Source: Hyphomicrobiales bacterium (GTDB lineage Bacteria > Pseudomonadota > Alphaproteobacteria > Rhizobiales > HXMU1428-3). From it: a DNA stretch of 64,000 nt. The stretch is from contig JAJFHX010000050.1 in assembly GCA_021775425.1 (NCBI GenBank), forward strand, positions 1 to 64,000, read 5' to 3'. Below the pieces are notes generated by a model. It saw only the letters and a list, made by a program, of their open reading frames with translations, had not been told where the DNA came from and did no database searches. Positions 45,432 to 54,663 of the stretch are shown piece by piece (position 1 is the stretch's first letter; each line of letters starts with the position of its first letter). The translations under genes were made by a program, and so were the position numbers.

Positions 45432-46607
45432 TCAGGCTTTTGCACCAGACTTACCTGAGCCTAGAACAGGTTCAGCGGTTTCGTCCAGTGGCCATCTGGC
45501 GCGAACTGGAAAATTGAGCGAGTTGTCAGATGTATTATCTGAGTGGGCGTGTTGCCCGGTTGTTGCCGAATTGTCTGTGCCTGCCATTTGCTCTGCGCCA
45601 GTCATTTGCTCGGCGCCTGCCATTTGCTCGGCGCCGGCCCAAGCAATCATCGCCGCATTATCCGTGCAGAGGGCGGCGGGCGGAATTGTTAGGGTGAGGT
45701 TATGGGTTTGGCTGAAGGTTTCCAGCTCTGAGCGTAAGTGTTGATTGGCTGCGACACCGCCAGCGACAACAAAGTTGCGTGGATGATGAGGGGAAAACTT
45801 ATCTTTAACCAGCGGCAAGGCTTTTTTGATTCTGTCCATCACGCTGACAATCAGGGCTGACTGAAAAGAGGCGCAGAGATCGTGGATGTCCTGATCTTCA
45901 AGCGGCTGGCAGGTTTCGGCCTGCTGACGCAGGGCTGTTTTTAAACCGGAAAAAGAAAAGTTTGGCTGTTTGTGACCTTTTAACGGAATGGGTAGTTTAA
46001 ACCTTTCCGGGTCGCCATCTTTAGCCCATTGCTCAACTTTGGGGCCGCCTGGATAGCCAAGACCTAGCAGCTTTGCGGTTTTATCAAAAGCTTCACCAAG
46101 CGCATCATCAATGGTGCTGCCGAGACGGATGAATTTTTCTGTTGTTTCAACCCAGATAAGTTGTGTGTGCCCGCCAGAGACCAGCAATAACAGATATGGC
46201 GGGCGGATGTTATCTGTCAGGCCTGCGGTGAGGGCATGACCTTTCAGGTGATTGACGGGGATGTAAGGGATTTTGTGAACGGCGGCGATGGCTTTGGCTG
46301 TCATTGTGCCGACAAGAAGCCCGCCAATGAGGCCAGGACCTGCGGTGGCACTGATAGCATCCAAGTCTTTAAACTTGCATTCAGCATCAAGCATCGCAGC
46401 CTGAATGATTTTGGTCAGGCTTTGGGTATGCGCACGGGCGGCGATTTCCGGGACAACGCCACCGAAGGCTTTATGCTCTTCAAGCTGTGTGCGGATGATA
46501 TTAGATTTTATGGTGCCGCTGCCGTCTTTATTTCTCTGGACAACGCTGGCGGCTGTTTCATCGCAGCTTGTTTCTATGCCTAAAACTGTCAGGTATTCTC
46601 TTGTCAT
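45432..46607 (-). CDS. tsaD: tRNA N6-adenosine threonylcarbamoyltransferase TsaD (with repeat insert)
   Basis: Transfers threonylcarbamoyl to A37 of ANN-decoding tRNAs. Motifs: VLGIETSCDETAASV at the start, metal-binding HxxxH in VNHLKGHALTAG, LLVSGGHTQL and GLGYPGGPKVE. Starts at 46607 or 46622 are possible; neither has ideal spacing to AGAGGTG. At 391 residues it is about 30 longer than usual because of an insert between MIAWAG and FPVRARWPLDE, comprising GAEQM(A/T)-type repeats and a polar stretch. The catalytic core is intact. Divergent from hemC. Confidence 0.95.
   Translation of the reverse strand: MTREYLTVLGIETSCDETAASVVQRNKDGSGTIKSNIIRTQLEEHKAFGGVVPEIAARAHTQSLTKIIQAAMLDAECKFKDLDAISATAGPGLIGGLLVGTMTAKAIAAVHKIPYIPVNHLKGHALTAGLTDNIRPPYLLLLVSGGHTQLIWVETTEKFIRLGSTIDDALGEAFDKTAKLLGLGYPGGPKVEQWAKDGDPERFKLPIPLKGHKQPNFSFSGLKTALRQQAETCQPLEDQDIHDLCASFQSALIVSVMDRIKKALPLVKDKFSPHHPRNFVVAGGVAANQHLRSELETFSQTHNLTLTIPPAALCTDNAAMIAWAGAEQMAGAEQMTGAEQMAGTDNSATTGQHAHSDNTSDNSLNFPVRARWPLDETAEPVLGSGKSGAKA
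45581..45634 (-). repeat. 18-bp tandem repeat inside tsaD
   Basis: Three 18-bp units, at 45581, 45599 and 45617, encode GAEQMA, GAEQMT and GAEQMA. They lie in the C-terminal region before the RARWPLD motif and keep the frame. Copy-number change would alter the protein by six residues at a time. Confidence 0.85.
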
Positions 46608-46762
46608 GCCTTGGCATATCATTCACCTCTGTAAGAGCAAGTGTTTTGTGATTTGAAAAACAATAAAAAGAGAAAAAAAGCGGTTTCTGGTGCTGAGTTT
46701 TGTAAAAAGCTGAAATAAGGTACTGATTGCGTGTTCATTTCCCTAGAGATATCGTGATAAGA

Positions 46763-46775
46763 GATAAGGCTTATC
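46763..46775. promoter_or_regulatory. GATAAG-N-CTTATC palindrome upstream of hemC
   Basis: A perfect 13-bp inverted repeat, 46 bp before the hemC ATG and in the shared tsaD/hemC promoter region. The same motif lies upstream of the Nudix gene at 32654-32666. Confidence 0.35.
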
Positions 46776-46820
46776 GATCAGGTACTCAAAGCTGTTTCAT
46801 CGAATGGAGCTTATTTTTAA

Positions 46821-47768
46821 ATGTCTATAATTCACATCGGAACACGTGGTAGCCCTCTCGCTCTGGCACAGGCGCATGAGGTCAGAGCGCGATTGATGAA
46901 GGTGCATGATCTGCCGCTTGAGCAATTTGAGATCATTGTTCTTTCAACAGCCGGTGACAGAATCCAGAACAAGCCGCTTAGTGAATTTGGTGGCAAGGGG
47001 TTATTCACCAAGGAAATCGAAACCGCTTTGCTGGATCGACAGATTGATCTGGCGGTGCATTCGATGAAAGACGTCCAAACACAATTGCCTGACGGATTGC
47101 ATATTGCTGCCATGCTGCCACGTGAAGATGTGCGGGACGGGTTTATCAGTCTTCTTTATGGGGACATTGACCAGTTGCCTGAAGGTGCAATTGTGGGCAC
47201 GTCTAGTTTGCGGCGGCAGGCGCAATTGAAGGAAAAACGGCCCGACCTTGATGTGGTTATGTTTCGTGGCTCGGTTCAGACACGGCTTGATAAGTTAGGG
47301 CGCGGCGATGTAAGTGCGACATTTCTCGCGGTGGCGGGATTAAACCGGTTGGAGATGGCTTCCCATCTGACTAAGGCTATTGCAACGGATGTCATGTTGC
47401 CAGCTGTGGCACAGGGGGCCATTGGGGTTGAATGCCGGGTTGGTGATGAACGCATTGAACAGTTACTCAGACCACTGAATGATGCGGCAACATCGCTTTG
47501 TGTTTCGGCGGAGCGTGTTTTTTTACGCCGGCTAGATGGTTCTTGCCGGACACCTATTGCGGCACTTGCGGAACTTGAAGATGATGAGGCGAAAGACGTG
47601 AATTCCCGGCGAATGAAATTTCGCGGACAAATCCTGGCACCTGATGGGTCAGCTTCTTTTTTTGAAGAGCGGGATGGGTTTGCTTCTGATGCGCAAAAAA
47701 TTGCTGATGAAGTTGCTCTCTCTCTGATTGAGCGGGCGGGACCGGATTTTCTGGCAGCGTTGGTTTGA
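46821..47768 (+). CDS. hemC: Porphobilinogen deaminase
   Basis: Joins four porphobilinogens into hydroxymethylbilane on a dipyrromethane cofactor. The cofactor cysteine is in DGSCRTPIAALAEL near residue 243; GTRGSPLALAQA at the N-terminus, HSMKDVQTQLPDGL and GTSSLRRQAQL are the substrate-binding motifs. The 315 residues are full length. It ends on the hemD start (TGATG). Heme and cobalamin both draw on its product. Confidence 0.97.
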   Translation: MSIIHIGTRGSPLALAQAHEVRARLMKVHDLPLEQFEIIVLSTAGDRIQNKPLSEFGGKGLFTKEIETALLDRQIDLAVHSMKDVQTQLPDGLHIAAMLPREDVRDGFISLLYGDIDQLPEGAIVGTSSLRRQAQLKEKRPDLDVVMFRGSVQTRLDKLGRGDVSATFLAVAGLNRLEMASHLTKAIATDVMLPAVAQGAIGVECRVGDERIEQLLRPLNDAATSLCVSAERVFLRRLDGSCRTPIAALAELEDDEAKDVNSRRMKFRGQILAPDGSASFFEERDGFASDAQKIADEVALSLIERAGPDFLAALV

Positions 47769-48553
47769 TGAGCATCTGGATTACACGGCCAAAAGTTGAT
47801 GGAATAGCTTTAAAGGCGAGGCTTTCACAGCTTGGGATATCTGCCTTTGCGGAACCTTTAAGTGAGATTGAGTATTCAGATTTTGACATTGCAGTGCTGA
47901 CTGATGCGGCGGGGTTGATTGTAACCAGCCGCAATGGGCTGAAGGGTTTTGCCTCAGCTGTCAACCTAAGTGCAGATTGTTCGGATTTAAAAGCTGTTAT
48001 TGAGACTTTAAAAGGCCGACCTTTATTTGCTGTTGGTAAGGCGACAGCGGAGATGGCTGAGGAATTGGGGTTTAAGGACATTCGGATTGGTGGGGGCCGG
48101 GCTGAGACTCTGGTTGAAATGGTGCTGAAAGAGGCTGAAAATTCTGAGAGGTCCGGGAGGCAGAATTTTTATCATCTCAGAGGTGAAAAAATCGCCTTTG
48201 ATCTTGAAGCTGCGCTAAAAGAACGGGGCGCACAGGACTTAGATTTGCACCTTATGCCGGTGCATTGCTATAAACTCAGTGAAGCTCAGATATTGCCATC
48301 CGATCTGATTGAGAGACTAACAAAAAAGCAAATAAACACCGTTGTGCTGATGTCACCGCGAACGACGAGGATTTATATCCGGCTGATGAAGGCATATCAG
48401 TTAACAGAAATCGCGCAGGATTTGCACCATTGTTGTCTTTCAGATGCTGTTGCTGAGCCGCTTCGGCAAATAGGGACCAGGAACGTCTCGGTTTCAGAAT
48501 TTCCGGATCAAACTCATATGATCAGACTGTTAAAATCCTTATATTTGTCCTAA
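47768..48553 (+). CDS. hemD: Uroporphyrinogen-III synthase
   Basis: Closes hydroxymethylbilane to uroporphyrinogen III with inversion of ring D. The sequence is weakly conserved across bacteria, as normal for this family, but ITRPKVDGIALKARLSQLGI at the start, GLIVTSRNGLKGF, FAVGKATAEMAEELGF and LMSPRTTRIYIRLM are readable. The ATG at 47768 overlaps the hemC stop; an in-frame TTG lies three bases earlier. The 261-residue length and position after hemC support the call. Confidence 0.93.
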   Translation: MSIWITRPKVDGIALKARLSQLGISAFAEPLSEIEYSDFDIAVLTDAAGLIVTSRNGLKGFASAVNLSADCSDLKAVIETLKGRPLFAVGKATAEMAEELGFKDIRIGGGRAETLVEMVLKEAENSERSGRQNFYHLRGEKIAFDLEAALKERGAQDLDLHLMPVHCYKLSEAQILPSDLIERLTKKQINTVVLMSPRTTRIYIRLMKAYQLTEIAQDLHHCCLSDAVAEPLRQIGTRNVSVSEFPDQTHMIRLLKSLYLS

Positions 48554-48776
48554 ATCAATGAAATAAACAGCAATGGTGACAAATATTTTATATTTCAACT
48601 TTAATTTGTCATTGTGTTGGGTCAGATCTGACAGAAAACAGCGGTTCTAATGGTTTCTGTTCGGGTCTTTTTAAAATAAAATAACAAATCGTTTCCTGGT
48701 TTACTGAATGGGCTTTATATTCAGAGGATAATCAGAATGGGGGCTGGTTTGTTGGTAGCATTTTTGGAGTAATTTT

Positions 48777-50453
48777 ATGGTTAGGCGCCCGCAAAATGGT
48801 GGTAAAGACAAAGGCAGCCGGCCTGGTCAGACTTCTGATCAGGAGAGTGATCCTGATAAAGTAAAAAGCGGTGGCGGTTCTGAAAATTCAGAAAAACGGC
48901 CTGTTGCGACGCTTGATTTGAAAGCTGAAGAAAAAAGCCAGGATAAATCTCTGACTAAATCTGAGGCCAAATCTGATGATCCGATAAAGACAATTATTTC
49001 TGAAAGCGGGTTGCGGCCTGACCAGAAAGAGGGCGACGAGAAAGCAGGCGGCAAGTCTGCTGCCGAAACTTCAGATAAAACTCACTCTAAAACGGCCAGG
49101 CAAGCGGATCAATCTAAGGGTAAGTTTTCTGATGATGACGACGATCAGGATGATGCTTCTGAGATCACGCCGGAGCAGATTGCGATGATGCTGGCCAATC
49201 AAAAATCTTCAGGTTCGTTTTTCAAGATGTTATTTGCCGGGCTTATTGGTGCGGTACTGGCACTTGGCGGGCAGCAGTTTATGCCGCGTCTGGTGACGGG
49301 TAATGAAGACGGGGCGAGTAACTTAATTGCTCAAAATACAGAATTAAAAAATCAATTGACTGCACTTGAAACGAAAATAAATGAAGTTTCCGGGCAAGCA
49401 TCAACAGCCAGACTTGAAGAACAATTTGCAGAGCTTTCAAGGAAAGTTGAAACGTCTGCTGAGAATGATGTTTCTGAACGGCTTGGCTCGCTTGAGCAGA
49501 CGATGAAAGATCTTTCTGCTGTTGCGAGTGGGGGTGAAGAGCAGATTGCAGGTGTTGCGGCGATTGCAACTAAGGTGAACAGCCTTGAAAGCCGTGTTCA
49601 AAATGAAATGGAAGCGATTAAAACCGAATTTTCTAACAAACTGAAATCTGATATTGAGCAGATTTCTAAAGCGGTGGCTGAGCAGGAATCGCTGGCGCAG
49701 ATTGAGGGTGTCAAATTAAAAGCGACCACACTTTCTAAAAAACTGGCTGAACTTGACGCGCAAAGCTCAAAATTTGATGACGACATTGCCGCGATGCGTT
49801 CTGATGTTGATGGTATCAAATCCTCACTGATCAATCGTTCAGCGTTGGATCAGCAATTAGAGCCGTTGCAATCCTCACTTGCTTCCATTGAGGAGAAACT
49901 CGCAGTTTTTGCAAAACGTGAACAGCAAGCGCATGAAGCCGCCCGGCGCAGCGCACTTGCGATCGCTTTTAATAACCTCAAAAGAACTATGGACCGTGGT
50001 GAAGGTTTTGGCAGTGAACTTGAAGCGGTGAAAAAACTTGCCGGTAGTGAGATTGATTTTTCGACCCTTTCCGGATTTGTGCAAAGTGGCATTCCTACTG
50101 AACAGGCTCTGATTGATGCGTTTCCGAAACTTGCGATTGAAGCGATTTCTGAAACTGGCCAGATTGATGATCAATCCGGCTGGGATAAACTGGTGACCAA
50201 AGCACGCACTGCGTTTCGTTACCGGCGCACGGGTGATGTTGAAGGTGAAACATCAGAGGCCGTTCTGGCGCGAATGGAACATAAATTCAAACGGGGCGAA
50301 GTTGAAAATGTTCTGAAAGAGGGTGAAGCTTTAAAAGGACATGCGCTGCGAGTGATGACACCATGGCTGAAACAACTTGAAGGTCGGCTTCAAGTTGAAA
50401 AGGCGATGCACACATTAGAAGAGCAGCTTTTGGTTTCGCTTAGCCCGCGATAA
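48777..50453 (+). CDS. Mic60/mitofilin-like inner-membrane protein
   Basis: A 558-residue protein with a disordered charged N-terminus (about 1-135) and one membrane helix (about 147-168, FFKMLFAGLIGAVLALGG). A long coiled coil follows (about 185-390), then a C-terminal mitofilin-type domain (RRSALAIAFNNLKRTMDRGEGF onward). Alphaproteobacterial Mic60 homologues shape intracytoplasmic membranes and lie, as here, in the hemC-hemD-mic60-hemY cluster; they are the suggested ancestors of mitochondrial Mic60. Start: ATG at 48777 after GGAG. Confidence 0.9.
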   Translation: MVRRPQNGGKDKGSRPGQTSDQESDPDKVKSGGGSENSEKRPVATLDLKAEEKSQDKSLTKSEAKSDDPIKTIISESGLRPDQKEGDEKAGGKSAAETSDKTHSKTARQADQSKGKFSDDDDDQDDASEITPEQIAMMLANQKSSGSFFKMLFAGLIGAVLALGGQQFMPRLVTGNEDGASNLIAQNTELKNQLTALETKINEVSGQASTARLEEQFAELSRKVETSAENDVSERLGSLEQTMKDLSAVASGGEEQIAGVAAIATKVNSLESRVQNEMEAIKTEFSNKLKSDIEQISKAVAEQESLAQIEGVKLKATTLSKKLAELDAQSSKFDDDIAAMRSDVDGIKSSLINRSALDQQLEPLQSSLASIEEKLAVFAKREQQAHEAARRSALAIAFNNLKRTMDRGEGFGSELEAVKKLAGSEIDFSTLSGFVQSGIPTEQALIDAFPKLAIEAISETGQIDDQSGWDKLVTKARTAFRYRRTGDVEGETSEAVLARMEHKFKRGEVENVLKEGEALKGHALRVMTPWLKQLEGRLQVEKAMHTLEEQLLVSLSPR

Positions 50454-50510
50454 GTTGTTACTTTATGTTTTTGAATGACGAATTAATGATCGGCAAGGAT
50501 TGTTCATAAG

Positions 50511-52403
50511 ATGTTTCGTATTTTGTTTTTCATAATTATGATTGCGGCCCTTTCATATGGGTTGTCTACCATTGCTGATATGGACGGCAAGCTGATTATT
50601 CAGTGGCCGGGAGGAGAAATTCAACCAACGCTGATGCAGGCGGTTCTGGTGCTTGCTTCAGTGATGGTGATTGCCATGCTGCTCTGGTCGTTATTCCGGC
50701 TGGTGATGAATTCCCCTGAAGCTTTTGCAAATTATCTGCGCGGGAAAAAGAAGAAAAAAGGCATTGAAGCGCTAAGCAGTGGATTGATCGCGCTTGGTTC
50801 TGGTGATGAAATTATGGCGCAGCGTCATGCAATGCAAGCCAGAAAAACCCTGCCGAATGACCCGATGACATTATTGCTCCGGGCGCAGGCAGCGGAAATG
50901 AAGGGTGATACTTTACAAGCAACCCGTCTTTATGAAAGCATGCTTGCTTCTTCTGATACTGAGATACTTGGACTGCGCGGTTTGTATATGCTGGCTTTGC
51001 AGCAAAATGAAGTTGAGGCGGCTGAGCAATATGCTGAGCGGGCCGTGCAGCGGCGACCTGATCTGGCATGGGCGGTATTGGCACTGATTGACCTTAGGGC
51101 AAAAAGGCGGGCATGGCGCCAGACGCTTGAGGTTCTCTCTGTTGCAAAGGACCATAATCATATTCCTTCTAAAGACGCAAAACGCAAACGGGCCGTTTTA
51201 TTGACAGCCCTCGCCATGGAGCTTGAAGACAGCCAGATGGATGAGGCATTGTCGAGCGCTGTTGAAGCGGTCAGACTGGCGCCTGCGCTTATTCCGGCTT
51301 CCGTTGTTGCCGGGCGCATTTATGCGTCGCAGGGTAGGATGTCGGCCGCGATTAAAGTGATAAGAAAATGCTGGAAACTTGCACCGCATCCAGATCTGGC
51401 GATTGTCAGTGCTTTTGCCCGGCCGGGTGATAGTGTCAGAGACAGGCTGGAGCGGATCAAATCTTTAGCAAATACAACGCCGGGGCACCGGGAAGCAGCA
51501 TTAGCTGTTGCAACAGCTGCGATTGAAGCGAAAGACTGGGCGACAGCACGGCAGAGTTTGGAGCCATTGTTAAGAGGGCGGCCAAGCCAGAAGGTTTGCA
51601 CATTAATGGCGCGGATTGAGGCGGCTGATCAGGCTGACATGGGGCAGGTGCGTGAGTGGTTATCGCGCGCTATACATGCGGTGCCTGATCCGGCCTGGGT
51701 GGCTGAAGGCCATGTCGCGGATGAATGGGCGCCGAATTCACCGATTAGCGGCAAGCTTGATGTGTTTGAGTGGCGGGTGCCGCCTGAAGATGAGCTGGTC
51801 AGTGATGAAACTCTAACACTTAAAAAGTTATTGGCCGGATTGGTTACTGCTGAAGGATTGCACGAGCAAGCGAGACTGGACGCGCGTGATGTTGAGCTTA
51901 AAGTTTTAAATGAGGAAACATCCGAACCGGATGATGAGGCGTTTGTGACAGAAAAGGTTGTTTCTGAGCAAACTGATATCGAAGATGCTGTGGTTGATGG
52001 TGAAGTGACTGAAGCTGAAACGAAAAGTGAAGCGGCTAAGGTTGCGGTTGTTGAATCTCGAGAAGAAAAATCCGTTGAGCCGGATAGCCCGACAGAGCAG
52101 TTTCAATCGGCTGAGACAATTGATACTAAGACTGCTGTTACTAAGACTGATGTTGAAAATGATGTTGTTGCGGATACGAAGACAGAAGAGACAGTTGCAT
52201 CTGTTTCGGTATCTGAAACTGAAAAGAAAGAGGGAGAGAGTAAGACAGCAATTGCTGATAAAACCACTCCTTCTCGAAAAAACAATAAAAAACGCAGAAA
52301 AAGAACCAAGATTTTTGTTTCACCACCCGCACCTGATGACCCGGGCATAGAAGGGGCTGATGATATTGATGCGCTGGATGGGGTACGGCCAATTCGCTAT
52401 TAG
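50511..52403 (+). CDS. hemY: HemY-family TPR membrane protein
   Basis: A 630-residue protein with two N-terminal membrane helices (about 2-20 and 42-64), the HemY_N domain, and TPR-like helical repeats reaching about residue 400 (for example EVEAAEQYAERAVQRRPDLAW). A highly acidic, repetitive C-terminal 190 residues ends in a basic KKRRKRTK patch and DGVRPIRY. This is the TPR HemY, not the Bacillus protoporphyrinogen oxidase of the same name. Its role in heme synthesis is unclear; the cluster with hemCD and mic60 is conserved. The tail is longer than in many relatives. Confidence 0.93.
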   Translation: MFRILFFIIMIAALSYGLSTIADMDGKLIIQWPGGEIQPTLMQAVLVLASVMVIAMLLWSLFRLVMNSPEAFANYLRGKKKKKGIEALSSGLIALGSGDEIMAQRHAMQARKTLPNDPMTLLLRAQAAEMKGDTLQATRLYESMLASSDTEILGLRGLYMLALQQNEVEAAEQYAERAVQRRPDLAWAVLALIDLRAKRRAWRQTLEVLSVAKDHNHIPSKDAKRKRAVLLTALAMELEDSQMDEALSSAVEAVRLAPALIPASVVAGRIYASQGRMSAAIKVIRKCWKLAPHPDLAIVSAFARPGDSVRDRLERIKSLANTTPGHREAALAVATAAIEAKDWATARQSLEPLLRGRPSQKVCTLMARIEAADQADMGQVREWLSRAIHAVPDPAWVAEGHVADEWAPNSPISGKLDVFEWRVPPEDELVSDETLTLKKLLAGLVTAEGLHEQARLDARDVELKVLNEETSEPDDEAFVTEKVVSEQTDIEDAVVDGEVTEAETKSEAAKVAVVESREEKSVEPDSPTEQFQSAETIDTKTAVTKTDVENDVVADTKTEETVASVSVSETEKKEGESKTAIADKTTPSRKNNKKRRKRTKIFVSPPAPDDPGIEGADDIDALDGVRPIRY

Positions 52404-52429
52404 ATGAAGGGTCTGGTGATCACGCCGAT

Positions 52430-53728
52430 TTAATATTGATCTTTCTTGTGATATATCCACTGGGTGATAGGCATTTGCGGTCGCCAGCCTTTAAAGCGGC
52501 CAAGGCTTTCTGCTGATGAGACTGAGATTTTATTCAATTCACCGCCATGTGTTTTAAAAGCTTCAATGAGGCTTGCTTCCCCTTCAATTGTTACTGCATT
52601 GGCGACGATGCGGCCTCCGGTTTTGAGTGATGCCAGGGCAATTTCCAAAATTTTCGGGTTTGAGGTGCCACCACCAATGAAAATTGCGTCAGGTGCTGGT
52701 AGGTCTTTTAGTCCATTCGGCGCTGTTGCCTCAATCAGGGTGAGCTTTGGAACGCCGAGCCTTGCAGCGTTTGTTCTGGCGCGCTCAAGACGGACCGGAT
52801 CTTTTTCTATGCCTATGGCTGTTACAGGTGCTGTGTTTGCTGCGGTTTTGTCAACTTGCTTGGCATGGAGGTTGGTCCTTAACCACTCAATGGCGACAGA
52901 GCCTGAGCCTGAGCCGATATCCCAAAGCAGCTCGCCGGGTTTCGGGCGCAGGTGAGCTAAGGTAATGGCGCGGATCTGGCGTTTGGTCAACTGACCATCT
53001 GAGTCAAAAGCGTCATCTGGCAGCCCGGGCTGGGGGGTGTGGTTGTCAGTTTTTTCGGTGTTGGTAATTGATAATTTTAATTCAATCGCGAGACTGTTGA
53101 GAGAATAAAACTCAATATCAGTTTCAGCCAGTTCTTTGACGGTTCGTTTTGTAATGGTTTCAGACTGAGCGCCAAGATTTTCAAGAATGGTGATCTCAGA
53201 CTGATCAAAGGCATTATCCATTAAATATCTGGCGACTTGTTGCGGGCTGTTTTCTGATGCGGAGAGCAGCACCAGTTTTGTTGCCGGTGTGAGGAAATTT
53301 TCAATAGCACTGAGTGGCTGGCTGCAAAGGGAGAGAGATACAATATCAGTTGTTGGCCAATGCATATGTGCGGCAATTCTTGATAGAATTGAGACTGAAG
53401 GGATGATTTTCAGTTCTGATTTTGTGCAGTGTTTTGTCAGATGCCGGCCTATGCCCCAGCACAACGGGTCACCGCTGGCGATGATAACTGTGCTTTCTGG
53501 TTTTTCTCTCAGCAATTGTTCGATGCGTGGCATCATCGGTGATGGCCAATGTTCTCTGATTGTTGAGGGATTGTCAGGTTCAGGGATTAGTTTGAGCTGC
53601 CGCTCGCTGCCAAGTAGTAACTGGGCGGTGTCTATTTTTTGTTTGGCTTCATTTGTTAACAGGTCATAGCCTTCTTCGCCAATGCCGATAATCGTTAGCC
53701 AGTGTGGCTGGTTATTATTTGTGGTCAT
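52430..53728 (-). CDS. cobL: Precorrin-6Y C5,15-methyltransferase (decarboxylating), CbiE-CbiT fusion
   Basis: Aerobic corrin ring synthesis: methylates C5 and C15 and decarboxylates the C12 acetate. The N-terminal CbiE-like half has WLTIIGIGEEGYDLL and ASGDPLCWGIGRHL. The C-terminal CbiT-like half starts near residue 230 with GQLTKRQIRAITLAHLRPKPGE (in two parts) and the SAM motif WDIGSGSGSVAIEWLR. The fusion at 432 residues is the aerobic form. It overlaps cobK by 14 bp. Confidence 0.96.
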   Translation of the reverse strand: MTTNNNQPHWLTIIGIGEEGYDLLTNEAKQKIDTAQLLLGSERQLKLIPEPDNPSTIREHWPSPMMPRIEQLLREKPESTVIIASGDPLCWGIGRHLTKHCTKSELKIIPSVSILSRIAAHMHWPTTDIVSLSLCSQPLSAIENFLTPATKLVLLSASENSPQQVARYLMDNAFDQSEITILENLGAQSETITKRTVKELAETDIEFYSLNSLAIELKLSITNTEKTDNHTPQPGLPDDAFDSDGQLTKRQIRAITLAHLRPKPGELLWDIGSGSGSVAIEWLRTNLHAKQVDKTAANTAPVTAIGIEKDPVRLERARTNAARLGVPKLTLIEATAPNGLKDLPAPDAIFIGGGTSNPKILEIALASLKTGGRIVANAVTIEGEASLIEAFKTHGGELNKISVSSAESLGRFKGWRPQMPITQWIYHKKDQY

Positions 53729-54533
53729 AGATTTCTTCCAGCCGGATTATGGCTTCCTTAACTGATGAAACGATTTGCGTATGCTGCTGTGTTTGCTGTT
53801 GCTGCCTGTTGATCATGATGACGGGAATTTTGAGGTCTCTTGCAACGTCTAGTTTGGCTTTTGCTTTTTCGCCGCCGCTGTTTTTACTGACGATTGATTT
53901 AATATTGTGTTTTTGGATTAGTTCTTTTTCTGCATTGTAGTTAAACGGGCCTTTGGCGTAAATAAAGCTAATATTCAGAGGCCAGCTTTCTGGTTCTGAG
54001 TTCAGGCCAGCCAATTTGGATTTATCCGGATCGTTCTTTTTAGCTGGTTCAATGGCGCGGGCGATCATTTGCAGGTCTGTTCGGTTTCTGAATGCGGCCA
54101 GCTCAAGACGGCCGATGGTGAGAAACACGGGCGAATGCGCCGCTGTTAATATGTTTGCCGCTTGTTCCATAGAGCTGACTTCAAGCCAGTTATCCTGTTC
54201 TGTTTTTTTCCAGGCGGGACGGATTATTTGTATCAACGGGCAGTTGGCTTTTGTGGCCGCAAGGCTTGCATTCTTAGAGATGTTGATCGCGAAGGGGTGA
54301 GTGGCGTCAATCAGCGCGTGGATATTTTCAGTTTTGAGATAATTTGCGAGACCATCCGGGCCGCCATAGCCGCCGGTTCGGTATTCACCAACCGGTTTTT
54401 TGGGCAAGGAGGTGCGGCCAGCGAGGGAACTGACGCAATTAAACCTGATGTCGTCATTCAGTTGTTCAGCCAGCAGGAAACCTTCATTCGAACCACCCAG
54501 AATGAGTATGTTTTTGGTTGTACTGTTTTCCAT
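53715..54533 (-). CDS. cobK: Precorrin-6A reductase
   Basis: NADPH-dependent reduction of precorrin-6A to 6B. NILILGGSNEGFLLAEQLN is the N-terminal nucleotide-binding start; ALIDATHPFAINISKNA and IIRPAWKK are the usual CobK blocks, and SKNSGGEKAKAKLDVARDLKIPVIMINR closes the C-terminal lobe. The 272 residues are a little longer than typical. It heads the cobK-cobL pair, divergent from cobB, with a 10-bp-arm palindrome in the shared gap. Confidence 0.94.
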   Translation of the reverse strand: MENSTTKNILILGGSNEGFLLAEQLNDDIRFNCVSSLAGRTSLPKKPVGEYRTGGYGGPDGLANYLKTENIHALIDATHPFAINISKNASLAATKANCPLIQIIRPAWKKTEQDNWLEVSSMEQAANILTAAHSPVFLTIGRLELAAFRNRTDLQMIARAIEPAKKNDPDKSKLAGLNSEPESWPLNISFIYAKGPFNYNAEKELIQKHNIKSIVSKNSGGEKAKAKLDVARDLKIPVIMINRQQQQTQQHTQIVSSVKEAIIRLEEIYDHK

Positions 54534-54576
54534 ATTGCCTGATATAAACTGTATTAATTACTCCAAAACTGGTAGC

Positions 54577-54610
54577 AACATTTAACTGAAAGGTTAAATG
54601 TTTTATTTTT
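54577..54610. promoter_or_regulatory. AT-rich palindrome between cobK and cobB
   Basis: AACATTTAAC and GTTAAATGTT flank a six-base loop (54577-54602), followed on the plus strand by TTTTATTTTT. It looks like a rho-independent terminator or an operator for the divergent promoters; its place between two start sites favours regulation or attenuation of cobB. Confidence 0.55.
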
Positions 54611-54663
54611 GCGCAGTTTTACTGATACCGCGTTCGTTCGTGCGTTTATGACAGGAAGTCTTT

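Noticed and set aside
54534..54663. Cobalamin riboswitch before cobB or cobK
   Set aside because: No B12-box-like sequence was found and the gap is too short for a full riboswitch; only the AT-rich palindrome is present.
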